Origin: Lentzea sp.
GTDB lineage: Bacteria; Actinomycetota; Actinomycetes; Mycobacteriales; Pseudonocardiaceae
DNA: 14,930 nt
Assembly: GCA_030146905.1 (NCBI GenBank)
Contig: JASLAV010000323.1
Location: forward strand, 1 to 14,930
Direction of reading: 5' to 3'
Shown: piece after piece, positions 5,645 through 14,921 of the stretch
How the letters are laid out: each line of letters starts with the position of its first letter
Position numbering within the stretch: the first letter of the stretch is position 1
Notes under the pieces: generated by a model
The model's database searches: none
The model's input: only the letters and a program-made list of their open reading frames with translations
What the model was told of the DNA's origin: nothing
Program-made: the position numbers and the translations under genes

Positions 5645-6703
5645 GTAGATCCGGCCCCTGAGCATGATCATGCGCGGCGTCCGCAGGACCTCGAGGTTCT
5701 CGCGGGGGTCGGAGTCGTAGACCACGATGTCCGCGGCCGCGCCCTCGGTCAGCGACGGGAAGCCGAGCCATTCGCGGGCACCCCACGACGCGGCGCCGAT
5801 GGCGTCCGAGGCGCTCATGCCCACGCGGTGCAGCGCGACGACCTCGTCGACGATGCGGCCGTGCTGGATGCCGCCGCCCGCGTCGGTGCCCGCGTAGACC
5901 GGCACTCCCGCCTCGATGGCGGACGCCACCGTCGTGGCGACGCGGGCGTGCAGGTCGCGCATGTGGTTCGCGTACGCCGGGTACTTGCCGGCCTTCTCGG
6001 CGATGCCGGGGAACGTCTCGATGTTGATCAGCGTGGGCACCAGCGCGGTGCCGCGCGCGGCCATCAGCGAGATCGTGTCGTCGGTCAGGCCGGTGCCGTG
6101 CTCGATGCAGTCGATACCCGCGTTGATCAGGCCCGGCAACGCGTCCTCGCCGAAGACGTGGGCGGTGACCTTGGCGCCGGCGTCGTGGGCGGCCTTCACG
6201 GCCTGCGCCAGCTCTTCGTCCGTCCACAGTGGAGCGAGATCGCCCACGCCGCGGTCGATCCAGTCGCCGACGAGCTTCACCCAGCCGTCGCCGTACGCGG
6301 CCTGCTCGGCCACGGCGGCCGCCAGGCCGGACTCGATCTCCACGCCGACGTGCGGGATGTAGCGCTTCGGCTTGGCGATGTGACGGCCCGCGCGGATGAT
6401 CCGCGGCAGGTCCAGGCGCTCCTGCAACGGCGTGGTGTCCATCGGCGATCCGCAGTCGCGGATCAGCAACGTGCCGGCGTCGCGGTCCGTCAGCGCCTGC
6501 TCGACGGCCTCCGGCAGCTCTACGCCGCCCTGCGGGCCCAGGCCGACGTGGCAGTGCGCGTCGACCAGGCCGGGAACCAGGAACCCGCCGTCGACGACGG
6601 TCTGCGCACCCGGCACCGGCCTCGTGCGCACACGGCCGTTGACGACCCACAGGTCACGCGGTTCGCCGTCCGGGAGGACGACGCCGCGCAGGTGCATGGT
6701 CAC
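5642..6703 (-). CDS. Metal-dependent amidohydrolase
   Basis: This is an amidohydrolase-superfamily enzyme of 353 residues. The small beta-sandwich is formed by the N- and C-termini around a TIM barrel. Metal-binding and catalytic residues are all in place: HxH in DAHCHVGL (H50, H52), the bridging Lys in WVKLVGDW (K143), His in TAHVFGED (H182), His in CIEHGTGL (H202), and Asp in AGTDAGGG (D274). This matches imidazolonepropionase- and prolidase-like members with a binuclear site. The substrate cannot be deduced. It starts at GTG 6703, overlapping the ffh stop as GTGA, or at ATG 6697 without overlap. The SD is weak. An amidohydrolase downstream of ffh is, as far as I recall, also found in mycobacteria. 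Its TAG stop lies in the palindromic element. Confidence 0.9.
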   Translation of the reverse strand: MTMHLRGVVLPDGEPRDLWVVNGRVRTRPVPGAQTVVDGGFLVPGLVDAHCHVGLGPQGGVELPEAVEQALTDRDAGTLLIRDCGSPMDTTPLQERLDLPRIIRAGRHIAKPKRYIPHVGVEIESGLAAAVAEQAAYGDGWVKLVGDWIDRGVGDLAPLWTDEELAQAVKAAHDAGAKVTAHVFGEDALPGLINAGIDCIEHGTGLTDDTISLMAARGTALVPTLINIETFPGIAEKAGKYPAYANHMRDLHARVATTVASAIEAGVPVYAGTDAGGGIQHGRIVDEVVALHRVGMSASDAIGAASWGAREWLGFPSLTEGAAADIVVYDSDPRENLEVLRTPRMIMLRGRIY

Positions 6704-8256
6704 TTCTTCTTGTCGTCCCCGTCGAACTTGAACTTCGAGGGGTCGAAGCCGGGCGGGAGCTCGTTCATGCCGCCGCCGATGTTCGGCAGGCCGCCGGGGG
6801 GCAGACCGGGCATGCCGGGGGGCATTCCCGGCATGCCGCCGGGGAACATGCCGCCGGGGAAGCCGCCCTTGACCTTCGGCGGCGTCGGGCCGCGTCCGCC
6901 CTTGCCCTTCTTTCCCTTCTTGCCCTTGCGGGTCTTGCTGGGGCCGTAACCGCCCATGCGGCCCGCCATCGACGCCATCATCTTGCGGGCCTCGAAGAAG
7001 CGGTTGACCAGGTCGTTGACGTCGCTGACCTTGACGCCGGAGCCGTTCGCGATGCGCAGCCGGCGGGACGCGTTGATCATCTTCGGGTCGTCGCGCTCGG
7101 CGGGGGTCATGCCGCGGATGATCGCCTGGATGCGGTCGAGGTGCTTCTCGTCCAGCATCGCCAGCTGGTCCTTCATCTGACCGGCGCCCGGCAGCATGCC
7201 GAGCAGGTTCGCGATGGGACCCATCTTGCGGATGGCGAGCATCTGCTCCAGGAAGTCCTCGAGCGTCAGCTGGCCGGTGTGCAGCTTCTGGGCTGCCTTC
7301 TCGGCCTGGTCCTGGTCGAAGTGCTGCTCGGCCTGCTCGATCAGGGTGAGGACGTCGCCCATGCCGAGGATGCGCGAGGCCATCCGGTCGGGGTGGAAGA
7401 CGTCGAAGTCCTCGAGCTTCTCACCGTTGGAGGCGAAGAGGATCGGCTGGCCGGTGATCTCGCGGACCGACAGCGCGGCACCACCGCGGGCATCGCCGTC
7501 GAGTTTGGTGAGGACGACACCGGTGAAGCCGACGCCGTCGCGGAACGCCGTGGCCGTGTTGACCGCGTCCTGACCGACCATCGCGTCGACCACGAACAGG
7601 ATCTCGTCCGGGTTGACCGCCGCCCGGATGTCGATGGCCTGCTGCATCATCTCCTCGTCGACGCCCAGCCGGCCGGCCGTGTCGACGAGGACGATGTCGT
7701 GCTGCTTCGCCTTGGCTTCCTCGATGCCGCGGCGCGACACCGCGACGGGGTCGCCGACGCCGTTGCCGGGCTCGGGGGCGAAGACGGGCACGCCCGCGCG
7801 GTCACCGACGACCTGGAGCTGCGTGACGGCGTTCGGGCGCTGCAGGTCGGCGGCGACGAGCAGCGGCGTGTGGCCCTGCCCCTTGAGCCACTTCGCGAGC
7901 TTGCCGGCGAGCGTCGTCTTACCGGCACCCTGCAGACCCGCCAGCATGATCACCGACGGCGGGTTCTTGGCGAGGTTCAGCCGGCGCGTCTCACCACCGA
8001 GGACGCTGACGAGCTCCTCGTTGACGATCTTCACGACCTGCTGCGCCGGGTTCAGCGCCTGGTGGACCTCCGCGCCCTTGGCGCGTTCCTTCACCTTGGC
8101 GATGAAGCCGCGCACAACGGGCAGCGCGACGTCCGCCTCGAGCAGGGCGACCCTGATCTCGCGCGCGGTGGCGTCGATGTCGGCGTCGCTGAGCCTGCCC
8201 TTGCCGCGAAGGCCCTGGAGAACCGCGGTCAGCCGGTCGGAAAGCGTGGAGAACAC
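6700..8256 (-). CDS. ffh: Signal recognition particle protein Ffh (SRP54)
   Basis: Ffh is the GTPase of the signal recognition particle. It binds 4.5S RNA and signal sequences of nascent membrane or secreted proteins and docks on FtsY. The 518-residue product shows the N domain (1-95), a G domain with the P-loop GLQGAGKTT (107-115), the DLQRP segment (137-141), DTAGR (192-196) and TKLDGDARGGAAL (250-262). It ends with an M domain (300-440) whose RNA-binding part is RRLRIANGSGVKVSDVN. Beyond it is a tail with a Lys/Gly block (441-455) and a Gly/Pro/Met-rich region (464-500). The start is GTG 8256. TAGTCT lies 6 nt before it, so the mRNA may be leaderless. The stop overlaps the amidohydrolase gene. 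Confidence 0.98.
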   Translation of the reverse strand: MFSTLSDRLTAVLQGLRGKGRLSDADIDATAREIRVALLEADVALPVVRGFIAKVKERAKGAEVHQALNPAQQVVKIVNEELVSVLGGETRRLNLAKNPPSVIMLAGLQGAGKTTLAGKLAKWLKGQGHTPLLVAADLQRPNAVTQLQVVGDRAGVPVFAPEPGNGVGDPVAVSRRGIEEAKAKQHDIVLVDTAGRLGVDEEMMQQAIDIRAAVNPDEILFVVDAMVGQDAVNTATAFRDGVGFTGVVLTKLDGDARGGAALSVREITGQPILFASNGEKLEDFDVFHPDRMASRILGMGDVLTLIEQAEQHFDQDQAEKAAQKLHTGQLTLEDFLEQMLAIRKMGPIANLLGMLPGAGQMKDQLAMLDEKHLDRIQAIIRGMTPAERDDPKMINASRRLRIANGSGVKVSDVNDLVNRFFEARKMMASMAGRMGGYGPSKTRKGKKGKKGKGGRGPTPPKVKGGFPGGMFPGGMPGMPPGMPGLPPGGLPNIGGGMNELPPGFDPSKFKFDGDDKKK

Positions 8257-8262
8257 ACCCCC

Positions 8263-8268
8263 AGACTA
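8263..8268 (-). promoter_or_regulatory. Candidate -10 element for a leaderless ffh mRNA
   Basis: The minus strand reads TAGTCT, six bases (GGGGGT), then the ffh GTG. A TANNNT motif 6-7 nt before a start codon is the typical actinobacterial arrangement for leaderless transcripts. No clear -35 was found. The G-run could instead serve as an SD, but it touches the start codon, which is too close. Confidence 0.45.
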
Positions 8269-8281
8269 GCCAACCGCGCGT

Positions 8282-8896
8282 TCACCCGATCCCGTGGCTC
8301 GCCAGCGCTCGCAGCAGGACCGGCTCACGGCGTCCGACCGGAGCAGTGGAGATCTGCGCGAACCGCAGCCCGGCCTCGACCGCCGCACCGTCCGACACGG
8401 GGTCGTCACCGACGTACAGGCACTCGGACGGCTCGACGTCCAGGCGGGCGCAGGCGGCCTCGAAGGCCCGCGCGGAGGGCTTGGAGAACCCGATCTCGTA
8501 GGACAACGCGAACGCGTCGACGGACAGCGACTCGCGTGCGAAGACGCCGCGGATGTCCCACGAGACGTTGCTCAGCACCCCGACCTTCAACGGCCGTGCG
8601 GCGGCCAGTGCCGCGGCGGTGTCGGAGTACGGCAGCCAGAACGCCGGGTCGTGCAGGCGCTGGAACACCTCGTCGGGCATCGAGAGCCCCGCCAGCCGGA
8701 ACAGGGTCCAGTACGCAGAACGGTTCGCCAGCGCGGTGAGGTCGCGCGCGTCCCACACGGCGCGTTCGGCGGCGTTCATCCGTGCCACGTGGGGAGCGGG
8801 CGCGCGCAGCACCGCGAGGTGTTGGGGTGACAGCCATCGGTAGGTGGGACGCCCGAACAGGGTGCCTGCGAAGTCGAAGACGACAGCCTTGATCAC
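8282..8896 (-). CDS. HAD-family hydrolase
   Basis: This haloacid-dehalogenase-superfamily protein has 204 residues and a Rossmann-like core with an alpha-helical cap (about 20-90). Motif I is VFDFAGTL with nucleophile D8. The +2 position, normally the general-acid Asp of phosphatases, is Ala (A10). Motif II is LSN (S109), motif III is the Lys in FSKP (K139), and motif IV is GDDPVSD (163-169). Phosphonatases also have Ala at +2 (DWAGT), and haloacid dehalogenases have Tyr, so phosphatase activity should not be assumed. The GTG at 8896 overlaps the kinase stop as GTGA, so the pair is translationally coupled. It ends 26 bp before ffh begins. The substrate is unknown. Confidence 0.85.
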   Translation of the reverse strand: MIKAVVFDFAGTLFGRPTYRWLSPQHLAVLRAPAPHVARMNAAERAVWDARDLTALANRSAYWTLFRLAGLSMPDEVFQRLHDPAFWLPYSDTAAALAAARPLKVGVLSNVSWDIRGVFARESLSVDAFALSYEIGFSKPSARAFEAACARLDVEPSECLYVGDDPVSDGAAVEAGLRFAQISTAPVGRREPVLLRALASHGIG

Positions 8897-9453
8897 GACA
8901 CCATGATGCGCAGACCACCCGACGTTCCCGCACGGGTGAGCAGCGTCACGCCGGTGAACCCGAAGGGCACCCACCCCGCCTCGAACTGCGAGCGCATCGA
9001 GGCCCCGCGGCGGACGTGCCGCTCGAACGAGTGGGTGCGCACGAGGCGGCGGCGGGCGATCTGGCCGTCGAGCGCCTGTGCCGCCGAGGCGTCCAGCCAC
9101 AGGAAGTGGCGTGAGCGCCCCGACAGCAGACCGGCCAGCACCAGCATGAACCGCGTGCCCGCCCTGGTGGACGGCTCGTGCACGACCAGCAGGCCCTTGC
9201 AGAACAGTGCCGCCCAGAACACGCGCAGCCTGTGCGTGAGGTGCACGAAGACGCGCCAGTACTTGTACGGCAGCGGCACGCGCGGTTCGAGCCACGTGCG
9301 CACCTGGTCGGAGTCGAGGACGGTGACCGGCTCGTCCGCGTCCAGACGGGTGAGCAGCGTCGTCTTGCCCGCGCCGGGAATCCCGGCGAGGACGACGAGC
9401 GCGCGCGGTTTCACCCGGACGACGGCGATCTGCGTGTTCAACACGGCGGTCAT
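8893..9453 (-). CDS. Small P-loop kinase (AAA_33-type ATP-binding protein)
   Basis: This 186-residue P-loop NTPase resembles gluconate- or zeta-toxin-like small-molecule kinases. Walker A is GIPGAGKTT (24-32). A DSDQVR segment (47-52) lies where the acceptor-binding Asp is found in such kinases. A hydrophobic strand GLLVVHEP (87-94) precedes an Arg/His-rich lid-like segment, RRRLVRTHSFERHVRR (134-149). No classic Walker B is obvious. The acceptor is unknown. The start is ATG 9453; the SD is poor (AGGA almost adjacent). It overlaps the HAD gene by 4 bp, which suggests the two act on a common metabolite, one possibly adding and the other removing a phosphate. That link is inference. Homology to zeta toxins is not claimed. 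Confidence 0.75.
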   Translation of the reverse strand: MTAVLNTQIAVVRVKPRALVVLAGIPGAGKTTLLTRLDADEPVTVLDSDQVRTWLEPRVPLPYKYWRVFVHLTHRLRVFWAALFCKGLLVVHEPSTRAGTRFMLVLAGLLSGRSRHFLWLDASAAQALDGQIARRRLVRTHSFERHVRRGASMRSQFEAGWVPFGFTGVTLLTRAGTSGGLRIMVS

Positions 9454-9521
9454 GTCCTAGAAGACGTTCCGACCATCCTTCTCGTTCAGTTTGGCCCTAA
9501 ATCCGACAAATGCACAGGTTT

Positions 9522-10535
9522 CTAACGCCAGACAACGGCGCGGTAGATGTTGTCGGGGAAGTTCGCGACGCCGATGACCTGCCCGACCTCGCTCAGCGCC
9601 GACACGTTGTGACGTGTGGCACCGGGCACCGCCGGCAGCACCGTCTGCGTGCCCGCCCTGTCCCAGGTCGCGGCCGACGTGCCGACCGTGCCCGCGACGA
9701 CGCCGGAGTTGTTCACGTCGCGCGCGCTCGAGGGTGCCGGGGCCAGCACCTCCGTGTCGCCTTCGAAGAGGTCCCACCTGACCGCCTGCGACGAGATGTC
9801 GCCGACCGCGAACCCGTTGTCGTTGATGTCGAACGGCCGCGCCCCTGCGCCCAGCTGGGTGCGGGTGTTGTTGCGCAGCCACAGCACGCCGTTCCCGCCG
9901 ACCGTGCCGGCCGCGTCGGCGAGCTGGTTGGCCCCCAGCAGCACTCCCGCGTCGAGCACCGTCCGCACACCGGAGGCGTTCCAGCGGACCACGTCGTTGC
10001 CGGAGGTCCCGACGACCCAGTTGCTCGTGGTCACGTGCTGCCCGCTGCCCGCGCCCAGGACCGTCGCCTCACCGATCGAGTTCCACAGCACGGCCTGGCT
10101 CACGCCGTTGACCACGGCGGTGCCCGTGACGCTGCCGCCGTCGCTGATGTCGTACGCGACGGAGCTCGTCGCGCCCGCCACGGTCAGCTGCACCAGCGCA
10201 CCGGACGGGTTCCACTTCACCGCTTGGGTGCGACCCGCCGAGGTCACGGCGTAACCGACGACAACGTTGTCGCGGCTGATCGCCGCCGCCCACGAGTCGA
10301 ACCCGAGGTCAGCGAGCTTCTTGATGCCGTCGAACCGGTCCCAGCGCACGGCGTGCTGGGTGGTTCCCGAGCCGTAGGAGACGCCGGCGATCGTGCCGGC
10401 GTCGTTGATGTCGACCGCCGTGCTGCGGAGGTCGCCCGGCAGGGTGCCGAGGTCCTCCGCCGCGAGCGGTGCCGCCTGAGCGGTGGCCGGGATGATCAGA
10501 GCCGCCGCGACGGCGGCCACCAATGCGATTCTCAC
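9522..10535 (-). CDS. Secreted HAF-repeat protein
   Basis: This 337-residue exported protein has a signal peptide at its N-terminus (MRIALVAAVAAALIIPATAQ, cleavage probably after AQA near residue 21). The rest consists of about eight ~35-40 residue repeats with the pattern A-x-D-I-N-D-x-G-x-(V/I)-x-G ... (Q)AVRW(D/N). Examples are DINDAGTIAGVS, DISDGGSVTGTA, DINDNGFAVGDI and DVNNSGVVAGTV, with strand ends AVRWD, AVKWN, AVLWN and AVVWR. This matches the extracellular HAF repeat family, which probably forms a beta-propeller-like fold of unknown function. No LPxTG anchor or membrane tail is seen, so release or loose attachment is likely. The GTG at 10535 has GGAGG 6 nt upstream. It is not part of the conserved glnD-ffh core. 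Confidence 0.85.
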   Translation of the reverse strand: MRIALVAAVAAALIIPATAQAAPLAAEDLGTLPGDLRSTAVDINDAGTIAGVSYGSGTTQHAVRWDRFDGIKKLADLGFDSWAAAISRDNVVVGYAVTSAGRTQAVKWNPSGALVQLTVAGATSSVAYDISDGGSVTGTAVVNGVSQAVLWNSIGEATVLGAGSGQHVTTSNWVVGTSGNDVVRWNASGVRTVLDAGVLLGANQLADAAGTVGGNGVLWLRNNTRTQLGAGARPFDINDNGFAVGDISSQAVRWDLFEGDTEVLAPAPSSARDVNNSGVVAGTVGTSAATWDRAGTQTVLPAVPGATRHNVSALSEVGQVIGVANFPDNIYRAVVWR

Positions 10536-10811
10536 GTTCTTCCTCCCCAGTCAGAACAACGAGAACCCGACCTTGCCCGGACCGCGCCGGGGTTGTCCAG
10601 GAAGCTGTCTCGTTGTCAGAACCGGGATCAACCGGCGGTGTCACCGCGCGGAGCCTCCCCCGGCCCCACCGATGATCACCGCCGGCCCTGCCCGTCCGGG
10701 AAGTGGTCCACCCCTCGAGGACGCTTTCCGGACACCACGAAGACTGCCGGGTTCCGGAAGCCCGCAGGAGCGTGAGCACCCGGAGTGGTTGTGCGTAGAC
10801 CTACTCAACCT
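10536..10811 (-). other. Intergenic region between glnD and the HAF-repeat gene
   Basis: There is no gene in these 276 bp. The glnD-proximal part has a hairpin at 10723-10761 (listed separately). The HAF-proximal part holds paired repeats: GTCAGAAC occurs directly at 10550-10557 and 10615-10622, and ACAACGAGA (10556-10564) is mirrored by TCTCGTTGT (10608-10616). These lie just above the HAF SD, where an operator would be expected. A clear -35/-10 pair was not identified. Confidence 0.4.
10723..10761 (-). terminator. Candidate terminator hairpin of the amtB-glnB-glnD operon
   Basis: The minus strand reads GCTTCCGGA, a ~20-nt loop, then TCCGGAAAGC, a 9-bp stem with one bulged base, 51 bp after the glnD stop. 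No U-tract follows, which is common for actinobacterial terminators but leaves the call weak. Confidence 0.35.
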
Positions 10812-13136
10812 CTACCTGGCGGCGTCGAGCACCGCGCGTTCGATCCGCCGCCGATCGAGGTCCGCGCCGGTGATGCTGAACGAGTCGACGACCGTCGCGC
10901 CCAACGTGGACACACGCGCCCACTGCACGTCGACACCGCACTGCTCCAACGCGCCGGCCACCCGGTGCAGCAGCCCGATCCGGTCGGCGGCGCGCAGTTC
11001 CAGCACCACCGCGCCGGTCGACTCGTCGTCGAACCACAGCACCTTGGCGGGCGGCGGGTCGAGCGGCGGGCCGCCGTAGTCGCGTTCCTTCGCGGCGAGC
11101 TTGTCCGCCAGCGGCAACGAGCCGTCGATCGCCCTGGCCAGCTGTTCGCGCAGCAGTGACGCGTCCGGCAGCGACCCGAACCGCGGTGACACCGTGAACG
11201 CGTCCACCGTCGCACCGCCGTGCGAGCGCAACGTCGCCGCGTGGACTTCCAGCGAGTTCAACGCGAGCACGCCCGCCGCCTTGGACAGGACACCGGGACG
11301 GTCGGGAGCGAGCACCGTCACGACCGCCGCGTGGTCCTGCTTCTCCAGCAGCACGTCCGGTTTTCCCGACACCGCGACGCGTTCGGCCATCTCGACGTGC
11401 GCCGGGTCGAGCGGTTCCGGTTTGGGCAACGCCTCCCCCGCCATCGCCTTGCGGCAGCGGCTGACCAGGTCGGCCAGCAGCGCGGCCTTCCAGTCCGTCC
11501 ACACGCCGGGTCCCGTCGCGATGGAGTCCGACTCCGCCAGCGCGTACAGCAGTTCGAGCAGCACCGCGTCGCCGCCGAGCGTCTCGGCCACCCTGTGCAC
11601 GGTCGCCTCGTCCTCGACGTCCCGCCGGGTCGCGGTGTGCGGCAACAGCAGGTGGTGGCGCACCATCGCGGACAGCGTCTCGACGTCCTGCGGCCACAGC
11701 CCGATCCGCTCGCCGATCTGGGTCGCCAGCGCGGCCCCCACCTCGGAGTGGTCCTGCTGCCGCCCCTTGCCGATGTCGTGGATCAACGCGCCCAGCAGCA
11801 ACAGATCGGGCCGTGACACCGTGGTGGCGAGACGAGCCGCGTGCGCGACCGTCTGCACCAGGTGCCGGTCGACCGTCCACACGTGCGCGGCGTCGCGCGG
11901 AGGCAGGTCCCGCACCGCACCCCACTCGGGGAACAGCCGGCCCCACAGACCCGTGCGGTCCAACGCTTCCACGACGTCCACGAGCCCGCTTCCGCTGCCC
12001 AGCAACGCGAGCAGCTCCTCGCGGGCCTCGCGCGGCCACGGCTGGCGCAGCTCCGGCGCCGTGTCCGCGAGCCTGGTCAGCGTTCCGGACGCGATCGGGT
12101 GCTTGCTGCGTGCCGCCGCCGTCGCGACACGCAACAACAACGCCGGATCACGGCTGGGAATCGCGTCACGGGCGAGTGCGACCTCAGACCCGTGCAGCAC
12201 AACGCCTTCGTCCAGCGGTCTGCGCTGCGGCTGTCCTCTCAGGAACGCGCCGAGCCCTCGTTTCGGTGCGGCGGCCCGGGCGGTGCGCATCGCCACGTCG
12301 AACGCGTACACGACCGTGCGTGCGGCAGACGAAAGCGAACGGGCCAAAGCGAAGCGGTCGGTCAGCCCCAGCGCGGAGGCCACTTCGTCACCGTCCTGTG
12401 CCCGCAACACGTCACGTGGTTTCCGCGCCACACGGCGGAGTTCGGTGCGGACGTCCAACAGGAACCTGCGGGCTTCCGCGACGTCGGCGGACGGCCGGTC
12501 CACCACCTGCGCGATGGACAGCGCGTCGAGGATCGTGATGTCCCGCAACCCGCCGCGACCGTGCTTGAGGTCGGGTTCCACGCGGTGCGCGATCTCGCCG
12601 CTGCGGCCCCAGCGCTTCTGCGACGACTCGGCGATCTCGTCCAGCCGGTTGCGCACGTTGCCGCGCCACGCCTGCCGGGCGCCGTCGGCGAGCTTCTGGG
12701 TGACCTCCTGGTCACCGGCGACGTGGCGGATGTCCAGCAGTCCCAGCGCGGTCCGCAGGTCACCGGCGGCGACCCGCAGGGCCTCCCCGACCGTGCGGAC
12801 GGAGTGGTCGAGACCGATGCCGGAGTTCCACAGCGGGTACCAGAGCTTCTCGGCCACCACGTCGATGTTCTTGACGCCGTTGTGCACCAGGACGAGGTCG
12901 AGGTCGGAGTAGGGCACGAGCTCACGCCGCCCCAGCCCGCCGACCGCCACGAGCGCGACACCCGGTCCGGATGTCCCCGCTCCCCCCGCGTGTTTGGTCA
13001 ACCAGAACTCGTGCAGGTCCACGAGTGCCTCGCGCAGAGGTTCGGCGGCCAAGCGACGACGACCTGGCACGAGCAGCCGTTCGCGCGCTCGCACCAGGTC
13101 GTCAGCCGTGACGACGGCCGTTTCGTTGTTCTCCAC
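10812..13136 (-). CDS. glnD: PII nucleotidyltransferase / bifunctional GlnD
   Basis: GlnD modifies and demodifies PII in response to nitrogen status. In Streptomyces and Corynebacterium it adenylylates PII at Tyr51, rather than uridylylating it. The 774-residue product has an N-terminal nucleotidyltransferase domain with GGLGRREL and SDLDL (66-81), the linker domain EPDLKHGRGGLRDI (187-200), an HD domain with LIHDIGKG (451-458) for removal of the nucleotide, and two C-terminal ACT domains (about 604-670 and 708-770; VTVLAPDRPGVLSKAAG, LELRAADRIGLLHRVAG) that should sense glutamine. The GTG at 13136 is chosen because AAGGAG lies about 10 nt upstream and it clears glnB by 22 bp. An ATG 20 codons upstream would run back into glnB. 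Confidence 0.96.
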   Translation of the reverse strand: MENNETAVVTADDLVRARERLLVPGRRRLAAEPLREALVDLHEFWLTKHAGGAGTSGPGVALVAVGGLGRRELVPYSDLDLVLVHNGVKNIDVVAEKLWYPLWNSGIGLDHSVRTVGEALRVAAGDLRTALGLLDIRHVAGDQEVTQKLADGARQAWRGNVRNRLDEIAESSQKRWGRSGEIAHRVEPDLKHGRGGLRDITILDALSIAQVVDRPSADVAEARRFLLDVRTELRRVARKPRDVLRAQDGDEVASALGLTDRFALARSLSSAARTVVYAFDVAMRTARAAAPKRGLGAFLRGQPQRRPLDEGVVLHGSEVALARDAIPSRDPALLLRVATAAARSKHPIASGTLTRLADTAPELRQPWPREAREELLALLGSGSGLVDVVEALDRTGLWGRLFPEWGAVRDLPPRDAAHVWTVDRHLVQTVAHAARLATTVSRPDLLLLGALIHDIGKGRQQDHSEVGAALATQIGERIGLWPQDVETLSAMVRHHLLLPHTATRRDVEDEATVHRVAETLGGDAVLLELLYALAESDSIATGPGVWTDWKAALLADLVSRCRKAMAGEALPKPEPLDPAHVEMAERVAVSGKPDVLLEKQDHAAVVTVLAPDRPGVLSKAAGVLALNSLEVHAATLRSHGGATVDAFTVSPRFGSLPDASLLREQLARAIDGSLPLADKLAAKERDYGGPPLDPPPAKVLWFDDESTGAVVLELRAADRIGLLHRVAGALEQCGVDVQWARVSTLGATVVDSFSITGADLDRRRIERAVLDAAR

Positions 13137-13158
13137 GGACCGTCTCTCCTTCAGTTGT

Positions 13159-14837
<1,679 letters not shown>

Positions 14838-14883
14838 TTCGACCTCCACTGCACGTCGGTTGCAGGGAGCATCGGGATGTCCT

Positions 14884-14921
14884 GTTTCGCGGACCCACGT
14901 GCAACGTTTCGCGGAGGTGAA
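14884..14921 (-). promoter_or_regulatory. GlnR-type operator upstream of amtB
   Basis: Read on the minus strand, the site is TTCAC-N6-GAAAC-N6-CGTGG-N6-GAAAC. The described GlnR consensus is gTnAC-n6-GaAAC-n6-gTnAC-n6-GaAAC. Both GAAAC boxes are perfect and the spacing is exact (22-nt period). The first a-box fits except its initial base; the second is degenerate. The site ends 46 bp before the amtB start. GATGCT at 14873-14868 is a possible -10. This suggests nitrogen-dependent activation of amtB-glnB-glnD by GlnR. Confidence 0.7.

Noticed and set aside
5139..6650. 503-codon minus-strand frame over the amidohydrolase and CMD genes
   Set aside because: Its residues are low-complexity Arg/Gly/Ala. 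It covers two real genes in other frames and crosses the palindromic element.
7141..8739. 532-codon plus-strand frame opposite ffh and the HAD gene
   Set aside because: It is antisense to ffh, whose motifs are clear, and shows no recognisable domain.
8893..9453. Kinase as a zeta-type toxin with the HAD protein as antitoxin
   Set aside because: Beyond a generic P-loop there are no zeta-specific motifs visible, and HAD proteins are not known antitoxins for them.
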